Shown here in pieces: positions 34,614 to 44,797 of a stretch of 64,000 nt of DNA (within the stretch, counting starts at the first letter, position 1; the number at the start of each line of letters is the position of its first letter). Origin of the DNA: Phaeoceros laevis (lineage: Eukaryota; Anthocerotophyta; Anthocerotopsida; Notothyladales); assembly GCA_049999765.1 (NCBI GenBank), contig JBNGIQ010009015.1:1-64000 (forward strand). The letters run 5' to 3'. Made by a program: the position numbers and the translations under genes. The notes beneath the pieces were generated by a model, which saw only the letters and a program-made list of their open reading frames with translations, was not told the DNA's origin and did not search any database.

Positions 34614-35372
34614 CTAACTATATACTAATGACTATATAACTGCAACCTAAACCTTTTATATACTACAAACTTATTCTACTATAAAAGAGAAAATAATAAC
34701 TGAACTAACACACAAATGTGATCTAACACCATAATATTCTAATCTGAATTAATAGACTAATATGCTAATCAAATAAGTATGCTATCTAATTATGAATAAT
34801 TCTATTTATATGAGAAATTGACTAAGTGAAATGACTGCCTTTTTAAAACACTTAAACTACAAATATAATTTCCGTTTCTAATCTATAAAACTATGTACTA
34901 TACATTATAATTCAAAGAATCAAAGATGATACAAAAGTAGTCCTCACATATAGATATGCATTACAATACAAAGGAGATAAAGAACAAGAAACCTTTTAAA
35001 AAAAACCAACAAACTTGATGAGATATTTTGCTATATATGCATGATACTACATACATATATAGATATATCTTAACTAACCAGTTAAGGAGAAGCTTTTGTA
35101 TTGTGTAAATGTGTTTTCTTGCGCTCTTCTTTTGTTGTTGTTGTGCTGCAGAGAAGGCGAGATGGCAGAACCAATGCATGAACTTGCAGCGTGTGCTTTC
35201 TTGAAGGCCAGGTCTCAGCCAACTATTGGTGCGCACGGTAGAAGAAATTCCAGGACGAAAACATCCCTTGCGGCCTCCAAGCTCCCGCATTTTATGTACT
35301 TGTGGACCAACAAAGTTCTCACATAGAAATTGTTTGTGAGTGGAAAAACCGCAACCTCCGAGCATTTTCTAA
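34614..35372. other. AT-rich stretch inside the copia cluster, no gene recognised
   Basis: 34614-35090 is very AT-rich with stops in all frames. 35096-35330 has an open frame of 76 codons (MAEPMHELAACAFLKARSQP) without family resemblance. It could be flank of the ORF on the minus strand. Confidence 0.5.
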
Positions 35373-35978
35373 TCAATCACTACACCCACCTTCCAAATTA
35401 CTAATTTTTGCTCGTTTAGACCTTCGCTTGTCCGCTGGCCAATTTCCCCTCGGCGCCTTCCCCCTGGACGAATTCTCCCTTGCAGCTTTCTCTCTAGCAA
35501 TTTGCTTGTCCTTCTTGTAACTACTGCTGACCTTCAGAGAAGCTAAAAAACTCGTTCGTTCATGTGGAACCATGACATCCACCTCCTCCTTCCCAATGTA
35601 CCCAACAAGACGATTATTTTCCTTCTGTTTGGAAACTTTCTTTGTGACTACAGGGTAAGCCACCACAAGACTCACACAGCCCTTGGCACGTGCTTCTCGG
35701 ATGCGGAGCCTGCTTTCCTCTTTGCAAGAGTTCTTGTACATTTGACGAGAGTCGGTTGTCGCCTCAGCAGCCACCCAATTTACCCTGCTCCGCAATTTCA
35801 ATTGACAGATGATCGGAATCATGACTCCCCTAGTTCTGACCAAAAACAGGAGATCAGGTCTGGAGTTGTCATGGAAGATGAAGAAGGTCGGCCCACCTAG
35901 TGACCTAACTTCTGTTAAATTTACAACGAATTCTGTTGAGCTCACACACTCTCCACTTTCGAGGACCAAGGTCTCCAT
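35373..35978 (-). CDS. Possible PD-(D/E)XK-like (Crinkler/RHS-type) nuclease-domain ORF fused to an LTR
   Basis: Uninterrupted 201-aa frame. Its ATG lies inside the copia-2-type LTR fragment (35961-36106), so the first six or seven residues come from LTR sequence. Residues 30-61 read TFFIFHDNSRPDLLFLVRTR then GVMIPIICQLKLRSR: a strand with RPD (Asp42) and a following strand with Q59-L-K61. EATTDSRQMYK (72-82) and VSLVVAYPV (102-110) follow. The order RPD, QxK, A-T-T, YP resembles the PD-(D/E)XK core with Q-x-K seen in Crinkler and retrotransposon-hot-spot proteins. The C-terminal 50 residues are basic (REKAARENSSRGKAPRG, DKRRSKRAK), as in a nuclear signal. The match is by eye and tentative. 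It could be a fragment of a larger gene cut by the LTR. Confidence 0.4.
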   Translation of the reverse strand: METLVLESGECVSSTEFVVNLTEVRSLGGPTFFIFHDNSRPDLLFLVRTRGVMIPIICQLKLRSRVNWVAAEATTDSRQMYKNSCKEESRLRIREARAKGCVSLVVAYPVVTKKVSKQKENNRLVGYIGKEEVDVMVPHERTSFLASLKVSSSYKKDKQIAREKAARENSSRGKAPRGNWPADKRRSKRAKISNLEGGCSD

Positions 35979-36515
35979 TTAAGTAGTACACTTAGGTGGT
36001 AGATAACTATGAGATTCAATATGGGATAATCTACAGTATCCTAAGTGTTGTATGCTCTTGACATCAGCAACTTAACAACAACTCAGTTAGAGCTTGATTT
36101 CTAACACTCCCCCTCAAGCTCAGACTATCTGTAACACTCCAAGTAGCTCACGAAAGTCTAAGAACTTATCTCTACCTAGCGACTTAGTAAAGATATCTGC
36201 TACCTGGTCTTCGGTCTTCACATGCTGAAGATCCATCTTCTTAGATAATACCATTTCCCTGATGAAATGATAATGTACTTCTATATGCTTTGAACGAGCA
36301 TGAAACACATGATTAGTAGCCAACATCATGCTACTCATGTTGTCACAGTAGATTGTGACCTTGCTTTTCACTATATTTCCAAGATCATGTAGCAGCTTCT
36401 GCAACCAAGCTGCTTCACAGGCTGCCAGTGCAGCTCCTCGATACTCTGCTTCTGTGCTTGACAAAGCAACCGTCGGTTGTTTCTTGCTATGCCAGCTGAT
36501 CATACTACTTCCCAG
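35961..36515 (-). mobile_element. Inverted partial copy of the copia 2 3' end (RNase H tail, PPT, LTR start)
   Basis: This is close to the reverse complement of 32638-33190. It encodes MISWHSKKQPTVALSSTEAE, SKHIEVHYHFIREMVL and VADIFTKSLG, with the tail frame intact (unlike the plus-strand copy), then the polypurine tract and TGTTAG at 36106-36101. The LTR part ends at 35961, the same internal point at which the plus-strand copy ends (33190). Confidence 0.88.
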
Positions 36516-37230
36516 ATTTCAAAGGATCGACTCCAGTCTAGGTGCAAGTGTAGGAGAGGAGAGGGTGATGTTGGTGGTGGCAAACAAACAATACACAACA
36601 CTCCACACCACTCAACAGGTGGTGCTCCTTTATATCCATTATCCAATCTACAACTTAACTGGTTCACTAATAACTAGAACTAGTCTAGTATGAACCCAAC
36701 CAGGATAACTAATACCACATGAGTTTAGCTCATATAGAGCTCGATAACTCAACACCCCCCCTCGAGCTCAACTTAGCATCTGTATGCCTAACATAGCTCG
36801 GAATTTCTTCAGCTTCTTTGCTCCCAGTGGCTTAGTGAATATATCAGCTATCTGCTCGTCTGTGTTCACATACACAAGATCAATAGCTCCAGATAAAATC
36901 TTTTCTCGAAGAAAATGATAATGTACCTCAATGTGTTTCGTCCTCGCATGAAACACTGGGTTTCGCGCCAACTGTATGTATGCTGCTAAGATTGTCACAG
37001 TAGATAACAACCTTGTCGTTGACCTGCAATCCAAAATCTCCGAGTAACTTACAGATCCAAATCACTTCACATGCTGCCATTGCTGCGTCTCTGTATTCAG
37101 CTTCTGTACTAGACAAAGCCACTGTAGGCTGCTTCTTGCTGCTCCAAGTTACTGCTGCACTCCCAAGTGAAAACATGAATCCACTTGTAGATCTACGGTC
37201 AGTAGCATTGCCTGCCCAATCTGTTGAGAG
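36516..37230 (-). mobile_element. Copia 4 fragment: RNase H tail, PPT and partial LTR
   Basis: A further copia family in minus orientation. The RNase H region encodes DWAGNATDRRSTSGFMFSLG, TVALSSTEAEYRDAAMAACE and, after a frameshift near 36985, SVHARTKHIEVHYHF-type sequence ending LGAKKLKKFRAMLG. A polypurine tract (GAGCTCGAGGGGGGG on the minus strand, about 36768-36755) precedes an LTR starting TGTTGAG at 36754. That LTR extends to about 36516 and there meets the copia 2 fragment. At its other end the fragment joins the DUF726 pseudogene at about 37230. Confidence 0.82.
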
Positions 37231-38782
37231 CATGGCAAAGTGCAGCGGCGTTCATCGCTATGTTCGCGGGGGGTTGCTAGCTCTGGCTCTGAGTCACGCA
37301 CAACAGCATCAGCAGGTGTTGCCTGTTGCTCCAAATCCGAAATCCGCAGAGAAACAAAGCACTCCGGAGTGACATCCCATCGAGTAGCGAGCAGTCGAAT
37401 TTGCTTCACCATTTCTTCAGGTAACGTTAGCTCCACGCTGGACAACGAACTAGCACAACAACGTTGATTGCTTGATTCTGGCACATTAAATGAGCAGGAA
37501 AACTGTTCACCTGATTAGGGTCGTTGTCCATTAGACTGCTGTGACGGAAATTACTAGCAGTTGCAGAATTTCCGTGTCCAGATATTACGTTGATTGCACG
37601 ACTATGCTGTGCGGAAATCATCGACTTGATAGCATCTAACAAAGATGATGCCAACAAACAGGCGTCTCAGCTGCAGAAGATAAGGATGAGGCAGCAAAAA
37701 GTACATGAGAAAATTCGAGCGTGAAGGAATGATACGTGCAGCAGCTCTTGCTGGAGGGGCACTTCTCGCTGTAACCGGAGGTAATTGTAGCAACTGTCCC
37801 AGAATCCTACACAGAGGAAAATCTGCGTTATGTTTTTAGTGGACTTCACTTACTCCATTTCATTGAGGGTATGGCCTTTTTTTATAATACAGCGATTGCT
37901 GGCCTAGCAAGTCTTGCTCCTGTATTGAGACCGATGATGCCCTTGATTGGAACTAGTGGCCTTTTAGCTACCTTTGCTGCTGCAGGTACCACGGCAGCCT
38001 CTGTTGCTGTGGCTGCATCGTTTGTAGGTAACGACTGGACATTTTTGCTGAGACTTCGTTCCACTAGAATATGGACCAGTAGTGGCCCTGACAATCATAA
38101 ACTAAACAGTCCAGTGCTGATAAAGTCCCCTTCCCGGTCCTCTGGATAGGTCAGTGGTAAGAACCTTTTGCAGGTTGTTGCTCATTGTGTCAAAGTCTGC
38201 GGTGCTTATGAAAGTGGGAGGGGTCAGTGAGTTCGAAATTTTGCCTGTTGGTGACAATCATGAACAAGGGGTATACCAGCACGCACTTGCACCTTGCACA
38301 AACAGAATAGTTCTGTGAGAGACAATTTACATTTTTGGTAAAGGCAGTTATTAGTAAGCACTTCATTGGGGGCCAAGATGTATGCAGAGACTGGTGGTCT
38401 CGACTCTAGTATCTGGCATCATATTAGACGACCAGAAAGTGTGTTTCTCATTGGATTTCCCATACCGCATTTCTGCTAACAGTTATGCCCTGCGATGGGA
38501 CAGTAAGGAATTGGCTGCTGTCACCACTGCTATCGAGGGTTGGATGGCATCAAGTGCTGAGATGCCCTACTCGTGTAGACACCCAGTCCAGGGCTGTTCC
38601 AGAAACTTTCGTCAACTTCCTAATGACCGTTCTTGCTAGTGTAGTTACTGCTTTAGCATGGCCAGCTGCAGTCCTCTCTGCAGTCAATTTTATGGACAGC
38701 AAGTGGTCCATCCCAGTTGACAGGTAGCTCTATCTTGTGATACCTGCTGGGTGGTTTTCTGTACTTCGCCGCTTGTTAGAGG

Positions 38783-38888
38783 TTTCCTCAAAGTTCATGT
38801 GTTTACGACCTCAGTGGACTGGCACAGTTCAGACATTTCCTCAAAGTTCATGTGTTTACGACCTCAGTGGACTGGCACAGTTCAGACA
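38783..38888. repeat. Perfect 53-bp tandem duplication in the DUF726 pseudogene
   Basis: The segment starting TTTCCTCAAAGTTCATGTG at 38783-38835 is repeated exactly at 38836-38888. The parental gene has one copy of the matching intron sequence near 6008. Confidence 0.92.
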
Positions 38889-38903
38889 GTTGTGGGTGAT
38901 GGA

Positions 38904-38977
38904 CCCTAAACCCTAAACCCCTGCAGGCCAGTTACCATCACCCTAAACCCTAAACCCCTGCAGGCCAGTTACGCTGA
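38904..38977. repeat. Interstitial plant telomere repeats in a 37-bp tandem duplication
   Basis: Each 37-bp unit (38904-38940 and 38941-38977) starts with CCCTAAACCCTAAACCC, two plant-type telomere repeats. CTGCAGGCCAGTTAC from the intron 10/exon 11 boundary of DUF726 follows. The parental gene at 6205-6220 reads GACCCCTGCAGGCC without the repeats. Confidence 0.92.
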
Positions 38978-39216
38978 TGGGTTTTCCCTAGGTGCACTTT
39001 TTCCTTGCTTAGAGACATTGACTAAACAAGGACTCCGAGATAAAGCTAGTCAGTGATTGGTGAAGCTAAGAGCGCTTGGGCTTGTTATTCTATACTTGTT
39101 TGACTGTTTCGTAGTACCTTGCAAAAGGTCATAATTTCTCCCCATGGATGGCCGCCTCACAGGAAGGCCTTCCCCAGGAAGAAGTCAAGAAAATCGACAT
39201 ATTTGGTATTGCTTGT

Positions 39217-39228
39217 GGGTTTAGGGTT
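39217..39228. repeat. Telomere-like motif, opposite orientation
   Basis: GGGTTTAGGGTT contains a TTTAGGG unit on the plus strand, about 240 bp from the CCCTAAA units at 38904-38960 and inverted relative to them. Short enough to be chance. Confidence 0.4.
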
Positions 39229-39285
39229 AATTTTCAATCTTTAACCTTCACTTTTAATACGCAACATAATCTCCAACAATACTTG

Positions 39286-39571
39286 CCAGAGATGTCCTCG
39301 CCAGACAGTTCCAAAGGCCACCTCTCGTGGAGGAGAAGCGAGTGTCGAGGTTTAGCAGGGCATATGGACTCCAGGTGGACGGAGTGTGTGCTTCAGCTTG
39401 GAGATGGCGCCACCAGTCACGATCTCTGCCCCATTCACCAGCTGCCAGGTAGGCTTGCCTTCATTCACCAGGTAGGCTTGCCTGCGAAATGCCTGTCGTA
39501 ACTCTTGGACCAGTTGGCCGTGCCACCAATTGAGCTCTGGATTCCTTTTCCATTTATCCGAATTGAGATGT
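39286..39571 (+). repeat. Inverted repeat partner A (with 48661-48945)
   Basis: About 285 bp closely match the reverse complement of 48661-48945. Shared blocks include GCCAGAGATGTCCTCGCCAG, GGCCACCTCTCGTGGAGGAG, GGACGGAGTGTGTGCTTCAG, ATTCACCAGC and TTCCTTTTCCATTTATC. The minus strand here and the plus strand at 48.7 kb could encode a similar peptide (ELxWHGQxVQEL, LVNxAEIVT, ISKLKHT). It is not a family I recognise. Confidence 0.82.
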
Positions 39572-39651
39572 AATCCTTCCTGATTAAGAACAATCCTCAG
39601 ACCTGGTAGTGCGGTTCTGTACGCGATGCTGGATCAGAGGTCAATAAGGTT

Positions 39652-41816
39652 CTACCATTGATTTGCAAATGCTTCTCTGTAGCACGATTCTTGATCTCGG
39701 ATTTGCTGAGCAACGGATGCATCTCTGACACGCCCACTAAGCAACCTTTTTCCCAACCTATCCTTGGTTGTGGGGTTCTTGCGCAGCATTGACGACAGTG
39801 ATGGGTTTTTCCTCTTCCTCGGTGCCTGGCTGTCCTCCAAAACTCCAGGTTCGCCAAGAACCTCATCGAACCCCTGAACCGACTGTGAGATTGCAGCACT
39901 CCTCAAAACGGCTTCATTATGCTCACGATCTCTCTTGGCTTGCGTTTTCGCAAACTGCTTCTTTTTGAGCTTCTCATCCGCCTTTTCCTGCCCTCGGACA
40001 TTCGCAAGTGCTTGCCTTGCAAGAGAGATGTTGATCTCATCATTCCCAACTTCAACGTCCCCTGCTTCTGCAGATGTTCTGACATCTGAAACGGTTTCAG
40101 TCATCTCTTTCCCTGATGCTTGTTCTAGCATGATGGGGTTCCCATTGGCATCTCTTGGCACTATGCGACCATGACGAGGGCATGTATGTAGGTCCCGTCG
40201 TTGACATAGACCTCCCTTTTTCAACGGAGCTAAGCATGGCATGATTTCCTGTTTTTCCGGCTGAAAGACAGACGACCTCATACTGAACTGGGCAACCTTG
40301 TCAGCTGGAATACAGGCATCGTAGTCTACCTTCCCCCAATGACTATCAAGGAGGAGCCCTCTTTGGTTTGCAGGAACTGCACTCTCAGCTCCCCAACCAT
40401 CCAGATATGCACCCCAAGGCAAGATAGGGGCACTGCTCAGCAGTTCATCTCTGGAACCCTTCTTTCCTGCCTTTTTTCCACTTTGTTTACTAGTGCTTGC
40501 CCCAACAGAGCTGGTTATACGTGATGAATCTGACTCTCGTCCTACTGCCGAAGTTCTGGACGAGTTCTGCTCTGATTTTTTACCACTTGAACCTGCTTGA
40601 GATGCATTTGTTGCTGGTGCCGAAGCCAAACTGCTTGGCAACTTCTCCTCAGTATTGCCTGCGTCTGTCACAATATCTCCTGCTTCCCAAACCACGTCAT
40701 CCAGGCCATCTTTGGCTTGAACACCAAGCTTTTCACACTTTGCTTGGACAGAGAGCAATTCATTTCGAAGGTCAATAACCTCCTTCAGCAAGGCATCACG
40801 AGCTCGTCGGTCTGGTGGGTCCACTCGCATGAGGGTTGATAACCAGTCTTGAGCAGAGGTGGCATGCCGTGTGAGTACCAACCTGTAAAGATCCCTGAGA
40901 GTATCAAACACAGGCTCATTGTCCTCCGTTTCCCTTGCTTCCTTAGCCTCGTCAGCAGGTGATTCATCCTTCTCACGGACCATCCGCCTCAAACCCCTCA
41001 CACCATACGCTCCTTCCTCTTCACTGTCCACATCAATATTAAGCGCGTTCATATTGTCACTGCCGGATAAGAGAGGAGGAGGCTGCTCCTTTCTGACAAG
41101 AATCTCAAAGCACTGCTGTATCTGGTCAAGCGTGGAGCGAATTTCCACCCTTGACTCCGGAAAATCCGCCTGTAGTCCAATGAACTTCACTTTCAGCAGC
41201 TCATGCGTGCGTTCCTCCCTTTCCCGCCGCTGCCTCTGAGTCTGAGCAGCGTGTTCACTTCCATCTGGAAATTGAACTTTCATCGTGTTCTTGAGGTACT
41301 CATACCCCAACCGCAGCTGCCTGTAGTGCTGCCCAAACATGTCATTCCATTTTTGCAAAAACTCCAAGCTTTTCTTCCGCAGTGATGCTGCTTGTTCAGC
41401 TGGAGGAGGCAGCGCATGTTCAGCCCGGTACCCAACGGTCAAATGCATGTAATTCTCGAGCTCAGATACGAGCAGTGATCGAAACAGCTTAGACCGGGTG
41501 AAAAGCTCGTCCACAATCAGAACAGCAAGGTACCGAACCTACAAAACAACTTGAGACCTCAGCACGCGATCAAGCGAGGCAGAAGACTGACGGAAACTCG
41601 ACGAGCAAGCGAAGTAATGCGCACCTGAGAGTGGTTCTTTTTCAGTTTGTAGAGAAGAAGCTCATGAGCAAGATGTACGGTTGCGTCGGATGATCGCACA
41701 ACGTTCTTGATGGCACGGATCAGGGAAGGGTTCAGCTTTGGATCGACTGAAGTTGTGGCATCGTCAATGAGGCGAGATAGCTTCACGCGATCAGAATGAT
41801 CGAGCACCACAGCCAT
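39652..41816 (-). CDS. UVSSA: UV-stimulated scaffold protein A homologue (UVSSA)
   Basis: Two exons: 41816-41625 (64 codons) and 41538-39652, joined by a GT-AG intron in phase 0, giving 692 aa. Residues 1 to about 145 form the VHS/ENTH-like helical domain (KLSRLIDDATTSVDPKLNPS, AHELLLYKLKKNHSQ, YLAVLIVDELFTRSKLFR). The middle is charged and Ser-rich. The C-terminal DUF2043 region has HWG near 464, then MPCLAP, GLCQRRD, HTCPRHG and RIVPRD, giving Cys499, Cys509, Cys517 and His520 as zinc ligands. A basic tail with QAKRDREHNEA and RKRKNPSLSSMLRK follows. In animals and plants UVSSA recruits TFIIH to stalled RNA polymerase II and stabilises CSB/ERCC6 in transcription-coupled repair. Start and stop are clear. 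The length fits the family, and the gene diverges from the PPR pseudogene beyond 42475. Confidence 0.9.
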
Positions 41817-42474
41817 CTTACCTACAGCCCGATGTCAGAATCCCATCCGAACACCGCCAAAGTGACGCCCGCGCAAATTGAATCCGGCACAATCTGCCCA
41901 ACAAAGCGCTCGACGAGCGCACAAACGCTCATAAACAAGGTTGCGTACGCCCGAGGTTTCGAACTTTAGGTCTTCAACCGAAATCTTGTCGCTGCTTGCG
42001 GACACATTTTTTTGGGGCAAGAACTTCCCGACTCATCGATTCAACCATCATCTTCCTCTGACCAGCACGCCGTAGTCCCCATGCCGGGCCATTCCTTCGT
42101 GAATTTTCTGCATGCCGCAAGTGCGCATTGTGAGCTTGTGGCAGCTGATATGTGGGACCCCCTTGCTTTCGGCCTTCCTCTGCTCCCATGGCGGGGTTGG
42201 CATTTTGTTCTGGCTCCGCTGCCGCTGCAACCTGGCAGTATCATCCAATTGTATTGTCCTCTGCTCCAGAATCAGGCAACAGATTGCGATTTGATGAATT
42301 GCACGCGCATGACAGTGGTCCAGACAGACAGAAGCAGTTCTGGAAGGACCTTTTCTCGACCCCCTCAGAGTTGTGGGGCGACAGGCTGGTCAAGGCAAGA
42401 CCTCAACTGCAGAAGATGACCTACATGTTTCTGTTAATCTGGATGGCCCATTTCTAACATGACCTGCACTTTCC
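41817..42474. promoter_or_regulatory. Divergent region between UVSSA and a PPR pseudogene
   Basis: This 658-bp stretch must contain the UVSSA promoter. Several frames of 60-135 codons are open on both strands from 42010 to 42460 but have no recognisable domain. No TATA box stands out. Confidence 0.35.
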
Positions 42475-44255
42475 TTGCAGAGAAGCCCAATTCACCCAGG
42501 CTTCAGGCACAATGTAGCAGGAGATCAGTGGGTGAAGGTGAAACAGCCTACGATGTCATATCCTCGGCCAGACTCCTCGGCTGCCCAGCTGGCATCCCCG
42601 ACAGCTGGTGATGAGAATGGAATGCCGTACGAGGAAGGGCAGCTTGACAGGACACTGGATGCCATGTTGCAGAGGGATCAGTACGGGGTCGTACCTTCTG
42701 TACACATGTATAAGTCTCTCTTAAAAGCTTGCGCCAGAAGGAAGGCTCTCGCTCAGGCCAAGCGAGTGCATGCCCATATAGCAAAATATGAGTTGGAATC
42801 CACTATTCTTGGTGAATTTCTGGTAACCACTTTAGCGAAGTGTGGTGGCCTTGAAGATGCGCTGGAGTTATTTTACAGGTTGCCACACCGGTCTGTGTAT
42901 TCCTGGACAGCCCTGATGTCTGCCTATACTACTGCAGGACACGGTTTGGATGCAATAGAAATGTACTGCAACATGCTAGAGGAGGGTTTGCAGCCAAACA
43001 AGCACACCTTTGTTAGCTGTCTGAGGGCTTGTACCAGCTTATCTCACTTGAACATGGGTAGGTGGATTCATTCCGAAACTGTGAAATCCAGGTGTGATTC
43101 AGATCTGTATGTAGGTACCTGTCTGCTTGACATGTATAGCAATTGCGGGAGCATCCTGCATGTTCAGGATGTGTTTCATAGGTTGTCCGAGCATGATGTG
43201 GTATCATGGACCGCCATAATTGTAGCACATGCTCAGCAGGGCCAACCAGAAATGGCCTTAGGGCTTTATCAGGAAATGTTAAAAGGAGGTGTGAGTCCTA
43301 GTCACCGTACCCTTGTTGGTGCCCTTCAAGTGCATAGCATGCTCGCCGAACAGGAAGGAGGAGTTGCCATGGGTGGTCGGTCCATCAAATCGAAGGCTTT
43401 GGAGAAGGGGAAGGCAATCCATGCCCACTGTCAGAAGAAAGGCTATGACGCAGGCATCTTCTTCAGAAACACCCTCAACAGTATGTATGGGCAGTGTGGG
43501 AGCATTTTGGATGCACAGAACACGTTTGATGGTTGTCCCACCAAGATGTGGTTTCATTGAATGCAATGGTTTCTGCATATGTGCAGCAAGACCAAGTGGA
43601 GAAGGCTTTGCAGCTATATGAAGAGATGTGTGGCTATGGGATGAGTCCCGACAACGAACCTTGGTTAGTATGATCCAAGCTTGTGGCATGCTTGCAGGGA
43701 AGGAAGAAATGAGAAGATGATATTGTCTGGTGTTAAGCCAAATGGATTTACTTTTCTCTCACTTCTCTCTGCATGCAGTCCTTCTAGGCTTGTGGACGAA
43801 GGTATCAAATACTTCGAACTCATGTCCAAGGATCATGGCATTGCTCCACAAATCGAACATTATGTCAGTATGGTGGACCTTCTTGGGCGTCAGGGAACTT
43901 TACAGGGGGAGACGGTGTGTTGTCGAACATACCTATGCAGCCAGACTTGGCAATGTGGTTATGCCTGCTTGGCGCATGTCAAAAGCATGGCAGAGTAGCC
44001 TTGGGAAAGCAAGCTTTTGAGCGTGCAGTGCATCTGGAGCCCAAGTATTCTGCTGGGTACATTTTGATGTTCAACATTTATGCCGATGCTGCCCTTTGGG
44101 AGCTTGCAGAGGGGTTGAAGTGGTTGAGACAGAAGGCGGGTGCTCGGAAAACGCCTGGCCAGTGCTGGGTTGAGCATGACCTAAAAGTGCACACATTTGT
44201 GGTCGGAGATTGCAAACATGCACAGCCGGAGCTGTACATGCTGTTAAGACTCTAA
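42475..44255 (+). pseudogene. PPR (PLS-E) pseudogene, tandem paralogue of the gene at 44798
   Basis: The frame from 42475 to 43560 encodes about 340 residues of PPR motifs, for example LKACARRKALAQAKRVHAHI, VYSWTALMSAYTTAGHGLDA, CLLDMYSNCGSILHVQDVF and VVSWTAIIVAHAQQGQPEMA. It ends at a TGA after a frameshift within DGLSHQDVV-type sequence near 43535. Later motifs lie in other frames: AMVSAYVQQDQVEKALQLYE at about 43565, PNGFTFLSLLSACSPSRLVD at 43740 and the E-type end RAVHLEPKYSAGYILMFNIY to about 44250. A large central part present in the paralogue is missing. It matches the downstream gene motif for motif, so it is a decayed tandem copy. Confidence 0.85.
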
Positions 44256-44797
44256 GAGTGGTCAATAATTCCTTACCTTTGGCGAGTTGATCATTCAGAA
44301 AATCGGAACTGGTTGTGAATTTGGTGTCGTGCGTGCCTGGACTAATCGCCAATTCCGCTCGTGTCTCAAAGTTTTAGACCACCCAACAGTGCCGAACTCA
44401 TTAGTACGAAAATCCAAGCTCAAGCGGTGGATTCAATTCAAACGCCCGTGGGTTCCGATTCGTGCACAGCAGGCAATCTCTACTATGCGGCCGCGGCCCA
44501 TAAAGCACTGAATAAAGTTCCTTCCTACTACGCATTATCGGTGGTGACATTGAGTGTGCTGTAACCTGCATGGGCTGTTGTCGTTGGACCTTGCATTACA
44601 TTCATGGCGTTTTTTCAGTGCAATCGCCGTTCCCACCTGCTACAAGCTCAAGCCTAGTGGATCCTCTGCGCTGACAGTCTCTGCGAGATACTGAAACAGT
44701 GTCGAGAGTATTCGTCTGCGAACTCTCAGGATGTTGGGAAAGCTGGCCGGACAATGCTCATTCACAGCGGTGACTCCTTGCGCATCTGATACCCAGG
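44256..44797. promoter_or_regulatory. Upstream region of the intact PPR gene
   Basis: The 540 bp contain no recognised coding sequence and presumably hold the promoter and 5' untranslated region. An out-of-frame ATG at 44731 opens a 74-codon frame overlapping the start, so leaky scanning or a different transcription start would be needed. Confidence 0.35.

Larger units (their letters stand above)
37229..39125 (+). pseudogene. Truncated DUF726 pseudogene
   Basis: This is a partial copy of the gene at 3116-7011, in the same orientation. The exon 1 equivalent starts MAKCSGVHRYVRGGLLALAL but meets TGA after STPE because two bases of GAGCATGAC are lost. Exon 2, exon 3 and the start of exon 4 are deleted: intron 1 sequence runs straight into exon 4 at GCTGCAGAAGATAAGG (about 37672). 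Exon 5 (about 37893-38027), the end of exon 6, part of exon 7, exon 8, exon 9 and part of exon 11 are recognisable with indels. Similarity ends near the intron 11/exon 12 boundary (about 39120). It carries a 53-bp duplication and telomere-like repeats. Introns are retained, so it arose by DNA duplication rather than retroposition. Confidence 0.9.

Noticed and set aside
22975-37230. Endogenous pararetrovirus or gypsy elements in the cluster
   Set aside because: All domain orders are protease, integrase, reverse transcriptase, RNase H with copia motifs and tRNA-iMet priming; no gypsy order or movement-protein domain.
39217-39228. Second telomere-repeat site
   Set aside because: Only about one and a half units, compatible with chance; kept as a low-confidence feature only.
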